Assembly (NCBI GenBank): GCA_001302245.1
Contig: LGYU01000020.1
Coordinates: forward strand, 62,001 to 126,000
Reading direction: 5' to 3'
DNA from: Chitinophagaceae bacterium PMP191F
GTDB lineage: Bacteria; Bacteroidota; Bacteroidia; Chitinophagales; Chitinophagaceae
Length of the DNA: 64,000 nucleotides
The notes below the pieces were generated by a model. It was not told where the DNA came from, made no database searches, and was given only the letters and a program-made list of their open reading frames with translations. The number at the start of each line of letters is the position of its first letter. Positions within the stretch are counted from its first letter, which is position 1. A program made the position numbers and the translations under genes. Shown here piece by piece: positions 46,210-54,024 of the stretch.

Positions 46210-47692
46210 ACGTTGTTTCTTTTGGTGTAAGTATTGTTCTGTACGAACGCATCATGAATGTGTAGGAGAGTCCGCTCACAAAAAAGCCTACAAACCATGC
46301 ATAACTATATAAATGTGTTATCCATGCAGGCATAGCATCCGGTGAAATTATTTTAATGGTAAACAGGAAGCCGGGAATGTTTGGCAATATACCCAGCAAC
46401 AATGCGGTGATGGCAAACAGGTTAAACCCTTTTTTAAAGCTGTATATACCGGCAGGATTGTACAGTTCATTGGAAACAAGTTGCTGGCGACGTATAAAAT
46501 AATAATCAGCTATCATAATCCCACCCACCGGACCTAACAGGCTGGAATAACCTACCAGCCAGGTGAAAATATAGCCTGCGGGGTCTGCTACGAGTTTCCA
46601 CGGAAAGATTAGTACACCAATAATACCAGTGATATAACCACCTTTTCGGAAATTAATGCGGGATGGAGCAAGGTTGGCAAAATCATTGGCCGGACTTACA
46701 ATATTGGCTGCAATATTGGTGGCCAGTGTGGAGATCACCACGGCAACCATTGCTATGCTGACGAGTATTTTGCTATCAAATTTTCCTGCCAGTATCAGTG
46801 GATCCCAGATGGTGCTGCCGTAAACGATGGTTGTGGCAGAAGTGACCACCACACCGATAAAAGAGAACAAGGTCATAGAGGGTGGCAAACCAATGATCTG
46901 TCCCCGGATCTGTGAACGCTGGCTTTTGGCGTAACGTGTAAAATCAGGAATATTTAAAGATAAGGTAGCCCAGAAGCCCACCATGCCGGTCAGAGCCGGA
47001 AAAAAGAAGGTAAAGAATTCTGTTGTATTACTGAATTTTGATGGTTGTTGTAAGACAGGTCCCAGGCCATGTGCAGCATTGATAGCCCAGAACAATAATG
47101 CCAGTGCCGCAGCGGGTAAAAAAAATGCTTTGAATACAAGTAGTTTCCGGATGCTTTCAATACCAAGATATACCACATACATATTCAGCAACCAGAAAAT
47201 AAAAAAGCAGATGGCAGGACCGGTTGCCAATCCGAAAGAAGCAGGGAATACAGCAGGAAGGGTTTCCAGTGATGGGATCCACAAGCGTAATAACTGGTAC
47301 AATGCGAAACCGCCGATCCATGTCTGTATGCCAAACCATCCACATGCCACAATGGCACGCAGAATAGCAGGAATGTTAGCGCCACGGGTTCCAAAACTGG
47401 CGCGTGCAAACACGGGAAATGGAATGCCGTATTTGGCGCCTGCATGGCCATTCAATATCATGGGGATCAGTACAACAGTATTGCCCAGGAAAATGGTCAG
47501 GATGGCCTGCCACCAGTTCATACCTCCTTCAATCAGCGAGCTGGCCAGCATGTAGGTAGGAATACACAAACTCATGCTGATCCATAATGCTGCATAGTTC
47601 CAGGTGTTCCATGTTCGCCCCGAAACCGGCACCGGAGCCAGATCTTCGCTATACAAAGAAGATGTTGTCAGTTCTTGCATATTGAAAGGCAT
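46193..47692 (-). CDS. NCS1 family nucleobase:cation symporter
   Basis: 499 residues with about twelve hydrophobic segments. The N-terminus WNTWNYAALWISMSLCIPTYMLASSLIEGGMNWWQA is the NCS1 (Mhp1/uracil permease) signature, including the Trp-Asn motifs of helix 1. NCS1 proteins carry uracil, allantoin or hydantoins with Na+ or H+. The position in the pyrimidine-degradation cluster suggests uracil or thymine uptake; the exact ligand is not readable from sequence. Confidence 0.92.
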   Translation of the reverse strand: MPFNMQELTTSSLYSEDLAPVPVSGRTWNTWNYAALWISMSLCIPTYMLASSLIEGGMNWWQAILTIFLGNTVVLIPMILNGHAGAKYGIPFPVFARASFGTRGANIPAILRAIVACGWFGIQTWIGGFALYQLLRLWIPSLETLPAVFPASFGLATGPAICFFIFWLLNMYVVYLGIESIRKLLVFKAFFLPAAALALLFWAINAAHGLGPVLQQPSKFSNTTEFFTFFFPALTGMVGFWATLSLNIPDFTRYAKSQRSQIRGQIIGLPPSMTLFSFIGVVVTSATTIVYGSTIWDPLILAGKFDSKILVSIAMVAVVISTLATNIAANIVSPANDFANLAPSRINFRKGGYITGIIGVLIFPWKLVADPAGYIFTWLVGYSSLLGPVGGIMIADYYFIRRQQLVSNELYNPAGIYSFKKGFNLFAITALLLGILPNIPGFLFTIKIISPDAMPAWITHLYSYAWFVGFFVSGLSYTFMMRSYRTILTPKETTYVAAD

Positions 47693-47716
47693 TTTTTAAT
47701 TATTGCAGCCTGTATC

Positions 47717-49090
47717 TTAATGCACGTATTCATCGGCAATGCTGATCGCATCACTGATCATTGCCAGTCCTTCATCTACCTGCTGACGGGTAATGCAAAG
47801 AGGAGGAGCAATGAAAATATAGTTCCAGCGAACAAATGTGTACATGCCCAGTTCTTTCAAACGGGTAGCTACTTTATTCATGATGGCCATTTCATCGGGT
47901 TTGGCATTGAACGGCGCCATCGGTTCTTTAGTAGTACGGTTCTTTACCAGCTCAATACAACCCAGCAAACCGGTATTTCTGAAATCGCCGATACTGGGAT
48001 GTTTTTGTTGCAACAGTGCTACCTGCTGGTCGATATACCTGCCGATGGATGCAGCATTTTCAATAAGATGTTCATCTTCGTAAATGTTCAATACTTCCAG
48101 ACCGGCAGCGCAACAAACGGGGTGTGCAGAGTAGGTGAGGCCCAGCCATAGTACTTTATCATCAAAATGTTTTGCAATGGCATCACTTACAATCAGTGCG
48201 CCCAGTGGAAGATAGCCGGCTGTAATACCTTTGGCTGTTGCGATCATATCCGGCACCACGCCATGTACATCCACGCCAAACCATTGTCCTGTACGGCCAA
48301 ATCCACTCATTACTTCATCGGCAATCAGCAGGATGTTATGTTTGTCGCACAATGCACGAACTTTTGGCAGATAGTCATGTGGGTATTTGATACAACCGGA
48401 AGTGCCGCTTTCTCCTTCCATTAATATAGCTGCAATATTTTCCGGTCCTTCAAATTCAATAACCCTTTCAAGATGACTTACACATTCCCGTGAACAGGAG
48501 GTGATCTCTTTGCCCCACGGACAACGGTAGCAATAAGGATCTTCCACATGTATTACATTGGGCATCTGTTGTGCGTCTGCTGGCAATTTGCGCGGATCAC
48601 CACCGGCTGTCATAGCACCATAAGAGGCGCCGTGAAAAGCTCTGTAACGTGCAATGATCTTGTGTTTGCCGGTATATAGTCTTGCCAGCTTAATCGCATT
48701 TTCAATAGCAGTGGCACCACATACAGTGAAGAGTGTTTTGGTTAGTCCGTGCGGTGTAACTGAAGCCAGTTTTTTGCCCAGATCCCCCCTGGCTTTGGTA
48801 ACGCAACTGGGTGTAACATAACTTATCTGCTGCATCTGGGCCATTACAGCCTGTGTTACGCGCTGGTGTCCATGCCCGATGTTGACATTCATCAGTCCCG
48901 ATGAAAAGTCCAGGTAGCGCTTTCCATCATAATCATACAGGTACACGCCTTCTCCGTATTTAACGGCAATAGGGGCAATGCCTTTTTGCTTGCTCCAGGA
49001 GAATAAGGTATAATCCATATTGTCCCGGATAATTTCAGTGGCTTCTGACAACGTGATTGTTTCGGACATATGCGGTGCATTTATGTGCAT
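47717..49090 (-). CDS. Class III aminotransferase, probable beta-alanine transaminase
   Basis: 457 residues of the omega-aminotransferase type with pyridoxal phosphate lysine K287 in IATAKGITAGYLPLGAL and D258 in IADEVMSGFGRTG. The subfamily phrase PYCYRCPWG plus later Cys residues (187, 190, 199, 203) is typical of this group. In context it would transaminate beta-alanine (or 3-aminoisobutyrate) to malonate or methylmalonate semialdehyde. A second ATG seven codons in (49069) is an alternative start. The reaction is inferred from neighbours; the fold and PLP site are secure. Confidence 0.87.
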   Translation of the reverse strand: MHINAPHMSETITLSEATEIIRDNMDYTLFSWSKQKGIAPIAVKYGEGVYLYDYDGKRYLDFSSGLMNVNIGHGHQRVTQAVMAQMQQISYVTPSCVTKARGDLGKKLASVTPHGLTKTLFTVCGATAIENAIKLARLYTGKHKIIARYRAFHGASYGAMTAGGDPRKLPADAQQMPNVIHVEDPYCYRCPWGKEITSCSRECVSHLERVIEFEGPENIAAILMEGESGTSGCIKYPHDYLPKVRALCDKHNILLIADEVMSGFGRTGQWFGVDVHGVVPDMIATAKGITAGYLPLGALIVSDAIAKHFDDKVLWLGLTYSAHPVCCAAGLEVLNIYEDEHLIENAASIGRYIDQQVALLQQKHPSIGDFRNTGLLGCIELVKNRTTKEPMAPFNAKPDEMAIMNKVATRLKELGMYTFVRWNYIFIAPPLCITRQQVDEGLAMISDAISIADEYVH

Positions 49091-49099
49091 AAATGGGAA

Positions 49100-49295
49100 A
49101 GCAGGGAGTTGATCTCAGCAAACAGGAGTTGTCTGGATGGTTTGATTGTTTGATGGATACAAACCATACTTACATTACATATCCTACCAAACATCATTCA
49201 TGATCTGATGGACTGTAATAACCATCAGGCTATTCAGCCATCAAGCCATCAATCAACACCTGTAACCAGAACTTGTAACTTTTAATCTGTAACTA
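49100..49295. repeat. Degenerate repeat tract with TGTAAC and ATCAA units
   Basis: Between the aminotransferase and dehydrogenase genes. TGTAAC occurs at 49261, 49274 and 49288 (13-14 bp apart). Upstream, CCATCA-like units (GCCATCAAGCCATCAATC) and their complement (GATGGTTTGATTGTTTGATG) repeat, so the tract can fold back on itself. No gene or promoter is clear inside. Confidence 0.5.
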
Positions 49296-49300
49296 ATTCC

Positions 49301-50758
49301 TTATGACATCCAGTTAATGCCTGCCTCGGGGTTCCATTTTACCGTAGATTTTTTCAGTTTTGTCCAGAATTCGATGGAGCTTTTACCGGTAATATCACCT
49401 ACACCAAACTTGCTTTCATTCCATCCTCCGAATGAAAATGGTTCACGCGGTACCGGTACACCTACATTTACACCCACCATACCGGCGCTGGCTCTTTCCA
49501 TAATGTAGCGTGCCATACCACCGTTTTGTGTAAATACAGATGCTGCATTGCCATACGGATTGGCATTTTCAATGGCAAGTGCTTCATCTACCGTATTGGT
49601 ACGCATAATACTGATCACCGGGCCGAATATTTCTTCTTTGGCTATGGCCATGTCTGGGTGTACATAATCAATAACGGTAGGGCCAACATAAGTGCCGTTT
49701 TCTTTACCTGCTACAGTAGTATGACGGCCGTCAACCAGTATGCGGGCACCTTGTTGTTCTGCTTCGGTAATGTATTGTTCTATTCTTTCTTTGGAAGTTT
49801 TATTGATAACGGCACCAAGATTTTTGCCCGGGATAATCTTTTTGGCTTCTTCGCAGACACGTTCAATAATATGATCAACAGGGCCTACAGCAACCATGGC
49901 AGAGGCGGCCATGCAACGCTGACCGGCGCAGCCACTCATGGAGGCTGCCACATTTTGTGCGGTCATAGCAGGAATGGCATCAGGTAAAACCATGAGGTGA
50001 TTTTTGGCACCGCCCAGTGCCACACATCTTTTATAATGACTGGTAGACCGTTGGTATACAATTTTCGCAACACGTGTAGAACCTACAAATGATACGGCTT
50101 CAATGCCTGGATGATCGCAAATAGCTTCCACGATCTCCTGATCACCATGCACCACATTCAGTACACCGTTGGGTAAACCGGCTTCCTGTAATAAATCCGC
50201 CAGTCTGCCTGCACTTAAAGGAACTTTTTCAGAAGGTTTAATGATCATGCAGTTGCCCAGTGCAATTGCGTTGGGTATGGTCCAGTTGGGAACCATACTG
50301 GGAAAATTGAAAGGAACGATAGAGGCTACCACTCCTACAGGAACATGTTCTGTTCTGCATTCCACGCCTTTGCTCACTTCCAGTATTTCACCGGTGACAA
50401 GTTGCGGTAATGAGCACGCAAATTCTGTCAGTTCAATACTTTTTTCAATTTCTGCAACTGCTTCATCATAGGTTTTGCCGTTTTCTTCCTGTACCAGCAG
50501 CGCCAGTTCTTTCAGGTGTTTTTCCAGCAGGAATTTATAGCGGAAGAAAACCTGCACACGTTCTTTGATAGGTGTTTTGCTCCAGCCCGAAAATGCGGCT
50601 TTAGCAGCTTTTACAGCGCGGTCAAGATCAATGGTATCCGACATGGGAACGGATGACAGCAATGTTCCATCGATTGGTGACACTACATCCAGGCTCCTGT
50701 TGGTGGAAGCAGCTACAAACTGTCCGTTAACATAGTTCTGAACCGCAGCATATTTCAT
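49301..50758 (-). CDS. mmsA: CoA-acylating methylmalonate-semialdehyde dehydrogenase
   Basis: Converts malonate or methylmalonate semialdehyde with CoA and NAD+ to acetyl- or propionyl-CoA. 485 residues of the aldehyde dehydrogenase fold: PFNFPSMVP (about 149-157), the MMSDH-type ALGGAKNHLMVLPDA in place of the usual catalytic Glu motif, and the catalytic Cys 282 in GCAGQRCMAASA. It is the first gene of the minus-strand cluster and last enzyme of the path. The Lrp/AsnC gene starts divergently 126 bp away. Confidence 0.94.
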   Translation of the reverse strand: MKYAAVQNYVNGQFVAASTNRSLDVVSPIDGTLLSSVPMSDTIDLDRAVKAAKAAFSGWSKTPIKERVQVFFRYKFLLEKHLKELALLVQEENGKTYDEAVAEIEKSIELTEFACSLPQLVTGEILEVSKGVECRTEHVPVGVVASIVPFNFPSMVPNWTIPNAIALGNCMIIKPSEKVPLSAGRLADLLQEAGLPNGVLNVVHGDQEIVEAICDHPGIEAVSFVGSTRVAKIVYQRSTSHYKRCVALGGAKNHLMVLPDAIPAMTAQNVAASMSGCAGQRCMAASAMVAVGPVDHIIERVCEEAKKIIPGKNLGAVINKTSKERIEQYITEAEQQGARILVDGRHTTVAGKENGTYVGPTVIDYVHPDMAIAKEEIFGPVISIMRTNTVDEALAIENANPYGNAASVFTQNGGMARYIMERASAGMVGVNVGVPVPREPFSFGGWNESKFGVGDITGKSSIEFWTKLKKSTVKWNPEAGINWMS

Positions 50759-50884
50759 AAAGCAGTATTTGATAAACTACAAAATTTGCAGAAAAACAAC
50801 TAGTAATTTAAAAATAGTTTAGTAAATATCCAAATTGTGGCAATATTTTTATTTTTTTGCTGCATCTTTGTCAGAGCAACTTGT

Positions 50885-51358
50885 ATGGAAAAGAACAGCC
50901 CTGCATTGGACGAACTTGATTTTGCCATTCTCTCCTGCCTGCAAAAAGACGGGCGGATGTCCTTTACCGTGATAGCGGAACAACTGAATGTTTCAATAGG
51001 CACTATACGCACACGGGTCAACAAACTGATTGAAGAAGGAACCATCAATATTATAGGTCGTGTTAATCCTGATAAAGTAGGGTTCCGATCGTATGCGCAT
51101 ATTGCGGTGTATGTGCGACCGGCCACTTTAAAAGAGAAGGTAGCACAAAAAATTGCCAGAATGCCTGAGGTCAGTTTCCTGGCAATGACCTCTGGTGATT
51201 ATGACCTGGAAGTAGATGTGATGTGCAGGAACAATGAGCACCTGGTAGATTTTGTGAACGAGATCTCCAAAATTGAAGGGGTTAATCAAACCAAAACCAC
51301 CTTGTATTTTAAGGTATACAAATATGCACAACCCGATCTGAATCTGCTGAAAGTGTAA
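50885..51358 (+). CDS. Lrp/AsnC family transcriptional regulator
   Basis: 157 residues from the ATG at 50885; the frame extends upstream to a GTG but the extra hydrophobic residues fit no family. Helix-turn-helix: LDELDFAILSCLQKDGRMSFTVIAEQLNVSIGTIRTRVNKL (about 9-49). The C-terminal RAM domain includes VSFLAMTSGDYDLEVDVMC. It sits divergent to the pyrimidine-degradation cluster, so it likely controls that cluster, perhaps sensing an amino acid such as beta-alanine. The ligand is not deducible. Confidence 0.92.
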   Translation: MEKNSPALDELDFAILSCLQKDGRMSFTVIAEQLNVSIGTIRTRVNKLIEEGTINIIGRVNPDKVGFRSYAHIAVYVRPATLKEKVAQKIARMPEVSFLAMTSGDYDLEVDVMCRNNEHLVDFVNEISKIEGVNQTKTTLYFKVYKYAQPDLNLLKV

Positions 51359-51390
51359 GCAGAAAGGCTGGAGATAAGTTTTTATAAAAG

Positions 51391-51422
51391 CACAGGCTGT
51401 TCACCATCGTGAACAGCCTGTG
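51391..51422 (-). terminator. Terminator of the L,D-transpeptidase-like gene
   Basis: Perfect 14-bp stem CACAGGCTGTTCAC (51391-51404) / 51409-51422 with loop CATC. On the minus strand it is followed by TTTTATAAAAA. The plus side lacks a T-run, so it fits the minus-strand gene better. Confidence 0.8.
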
Positions 51423-51447
51423 TTGCATAAAGGCAATTAGTTCGGGC

Positions 51448-52401
51448 TTATTTTGATTTAGCCCAGGAAGACATCGGCGGATTGGTAAATTCTGCGGGTG
51501 CGGATGCCGGTGCAGGTGGTGGTGCAGGATTTTCCACTACTGCTTCTTCCAGGTTTGAATCGAATATCCAAAGTAATATAGATTGCTTGCGTGTATCAAT
51601 AACCTTTTGCAGATAAGCCAGGAACCTTTTGGAAACGGCCGGGCAGCCATCACTTACACAGGCCGGAGCAATACCTTCCACATCGGGTATGCAACCCATA
51701 GAATGTAATACAATGTTACGGTTGTAAGCATTGCTATTGGATACTTCCAGGCCATGTACTTTGTATGCATCGCCATACGAACCGTTGTAGCGACCGGCAA
51801 TTCTGTATTTGCCCAGTGCAGTACATCTGCTGCCTGCTTTGTTGGAGTATTGTTTATCGTACATGGATTCGCTTTCGCCACGGCCGTGGGAAACAAGACC
51901 GGAATATTCTATCTGCATGGTGGTAAGGTTTACCACAAACAGTCTTTTCTTATTGGAAAGCATACCCATGTTGCTGAGTAAAGCATACGTGGTATCATAG
52001 CCAAAACGGATGGCAAATTGTTTCAGCGCTTTTGCGTACAGCAACAGTTGTTCCTGCGAATAGGAAGTGGCTCCTATTTCCTTGCTGCTATTCTGCGGGT
52101 ATTTATATGAAGTAGGTTTGAAAATGATCTTTGGTGTACCGGCTTCAGCACTCTTATTGCTGACAACGTTTTTGGCAACAGGATTGCCTTCGTCATCAAT
52201 ATCCATAAGAGAGTTAGGGAAATCGGTAAATGTAGCAGATGCAACAGTGTTGTTGGTACGGCTGACTGCGTTAATAGTGGTGTCGCTTCCGGAAACATGA
52301 TTGCTGGTAGCAGGCTGTTGAGAAGCATAGTGAGCAAAGAGCGTTAATGCAGATAAAGCATTTAGTTTTACAAATGTGTACAGGATACCATTCGTTTTCA
52401 T
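51448..52401 (-). CDS. Murein L,D-transpeptidase catalytic domain protein
   Basis: 317 residues: a weak signal or anchor at the N-terminus, a variable linker (about 30-110), then a catalytic domain. LFVVNLTTMQIEYSG (154-168), IVLHSMGC with His 233, and VSDGCPAVS with catalytic Cys 253 are the YkuD-like pattern. It would cross-link or trim peptidoglycan peptides in the periplasm. No penicillin-binding protein is adjacent. A promoter with good spacing lies about 155 bp upstream, giving a long leader. It is closed by a strong hairpin. Confidence 0.85.
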   Translation of the reverse strand: MKTNGILYTFVKLNALSALTLFAHYASQQPATSNHVSGSDTTINAVSRTNNTVASATFTDFPNSLMDIDDEGNPVAKNVVSNKSAEAGTPKIIFKPTSYKYPQNSSKEIGATSYSQEQLLLYAKALKQFAIRFGYDTTYALLSNMGMLSNKKRLFVVNLTTMQIEYSGLVSHGRGESESMYDKQYSNKAGSRCTALGKYRIAGRYNGSYGDAYKVHGLEVSNSNAYNRNIVLHSMGCIPDVEGIAPACVSDGCPAVSKRFLAYLQKVIDTRKQSILLWIFDSNLEEAVVENPAPPPAPASAPAEFTNPPMSSWAKSK

Positions 52402-52764
52402 ATTACGACATTCAAAGGGTGACGAAATAGAGATACAAATGGTTTTCTAGGAAAAGAAATTAGTAACGGTTACTCGGTAAGATATTGAAGTGACGGAAAG
52501 GATAATGAATTAAAAAAAATGTGTGTATTTCTACAGATGTGTGAGTAGCTCGGGTCAAAAATAGAACGGGTTTTGTGCAGATGCAAGTGTTTGCAGAAAA
52601 AAATCTTTGCTTTTAAGATCTGCTTTGAGTACAAAAGCAGTTATGTACAATTGTTTTTTACAATATCTGGATGTTTCGTAAAACTCCCAATACTGTTTTC
52701 TGGTAATTCTACGAGTAATACAGTGCCTGTAAAGCAGAATGATAAATTATACGATAATTATTAA
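52402..52764. promoter_or_regulatory. Non-coding gap with a promoter and a palindrome
   Basis: Read on the minus strand: TTG at 52586-52584, a 20-bp spacer, then TATTTTTG (52563-52556), an exact -7 element. The leader of the L,D-transpeptidase-like gene would be about 150 bases. Inside it lies AGTAAC-G-GTTACT (52462-52474), a 13-bp palindrome that may bind a regulator. A 63-codon plus-strand frame at the LacI side has no supporting signal. Confidence 0.5.
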
Positions 52765-53781
52765 TTACACTTTGATCCGCGAAGATTCGCGTATAATCAG
52801 CCTGGGTTTTAATGTAATAGTAGATACAGGTGGTTTTTCATGGCTGTTCAGCAGTTCAATAAAAGTACGGGCAGCTATTTTTCCCATTTCAAAAGCCGGT
52901 TGATCCACACTGCTGATAGAAGGGGATAATAAACTGGTAACAGGTTCATTATTGAAGCCTACCAATGCAATATCCTCCGGCATGCGCAATCCTTTTTCTT
53001 TAATAGCCAGCATGGCTCCAATGGCAATACGATCACTGATCGTTACAATGCCATCAGGACGTTTCTTTCTCCTTAATAGTTCTTCGGTGGCTACCTGTGC
53101 GTACTGTTGGTTAAAATCGCAATGAACGATGAGGCTTTCATCAGTTTTGGTCTTGTATTTTTTTAATGCAGCCAGATAACCTTCTTTCCGTTTGTTGCTG
53201 ATAGACAAAGCGGGCGGTCCGGCAAGAAAAGCAATGCGCTTACATCCTTGTTGTAAAAGATGCTCAGTGGCCTGCATGGCGCCATCTGCATTGTCCAGTA
53301 CCACGCGGTGTGTATCCATGTCGGGTGTTTCACGATCAAAGAATACCATCGGTATATTTTTTTCCTGCAGGCGTTTAAAATGATCGAATGCTTTGGTTTG
53401 GCTGGAGGCTGAAATAATAAAACCATCTACGCGACTTTCAAGCAGCCGGCGTACATTGACCACTTCCCGGCCATACGATTCATTCGACTGGCACACCATT
53501 ACCGTGTAACCCGCTTCCAGCGCCATTTCATCAATACCCTTTACAGCGGTAGCGCAGAAATAATCCAGGTTGGGGACCAATACACCAATGGTATAAGTAT
53601 GTTTTTTTAACAGGCTTAATGCAACCTTATTAGGTTGATAATCCAGCTCTTCAGCCAGCGCCAGTACGGCTTTTTTGGTATCAGCATTTACATCAGGCTG
53701 ATCACGCATGGCACGCGATACGGTGGAGGTAGAAATATGTAAGCGTCGGGCTATGTCCTTAATAGTAGCAGCTTTATCCAT
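52765..53781 (-). CDS. LacI family transcriptional regulator
   Basis: 338 residues. The LacI helix-turn-helix and hinge are complete: TIKDIARRLHISTSTVSRAMR and LDYQPNKVALSLLKK (about 6-57). The periplasmic-binding-like sensor domain follows (YTIGVLVPNLDYFCATAV ... SRVDGFIISAS ... VGFNNEPVTSLLSPSISSVDQP). It is divergent from the alginate lyase genes, with a perfect palindrome in the shared region, so it probably represses that operon and is released by an alginate-derived sugar; that part is inference. Confidence 0.93.
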   Translation of the reverse strand: MDKAATIKDIARRLHISTSTVSRAMRDQPDVNADTKKAVLALAEELDYQPNKVALSLLKKHTYTIGVLVPNLDYFCATAVKGIDEMALEAGYTVMVCQSNESYGREVVNVRRLLESRVDGFIISASSQTKAFDHFKRLQEKNIPMVFFDRETPDMDTHRVVLDNADGAMQATEHLLQQGCKRIAFLAGPPALSISNKRKEGYLAALKKYKTKTDESLIVHCDFNQQYAQVATEELLRRKKRPDGIVTISDRIAIGAMLAIKEKGLRMPEDIALVGFNNEPVTSLLSPSISSVDQPAFEMGKIAARTFIELLNSHEKPPVSTITLKPRLIIRESSRIKV

Positions 53782-53837
53782 ATAACAACAGGTCTTTCTG
53801 CAATGAAATTAGGCTTTTTGTCATTTCGAAGGTTGGT

Positions 53838-53871
53838 TTTCCGGAAATTCCCGGTACCGTTCCCGGGAACG
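53838..53871. promoter_or_regulatory. Candidate LacI-family operator pair
   Basis: Two perfect palindromes in the 243-bp divergent region: TTTCCGGAAA (53838-53847) and CGTTCCCGGGAACG (53858-53871). The second has the central CG typical of LacI-family sites. A weak promoter for the lyase operon (TTG, 20-bp spacer, TATTTCTT at 53943-53950) lies about 50 bp downstream. Confidence 0.5.
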
Positions 53872-54024
53872 TTATCGGTTAGAATATCTATAGTGATATG
53901 CAAGGTTTTGGTAAAAATGTTGAATGAATTGCATATAACCTGTATTTCTTTTTGAAAAGATCAAAAGCAACCTGCGGGGCTCGTCTGCAATTAAAGGGCT
54001 AATCTTACCGTACAATTACCAACG

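Noticed and set aside
51391-51422. Terminator for the plus-strand Lrp/AsnC gene
   Set aside because: No T-run on the plus side; it is better explained as the terminator of the minus-strand gene.
52573-52764. 63-codon plus-strand frame between the LacI and transpeptidase genes
   Set aside because: Starts inside the promoter area, Cys/Phe-rich random-looking sequence, no ribosome-binding or promoter signal.
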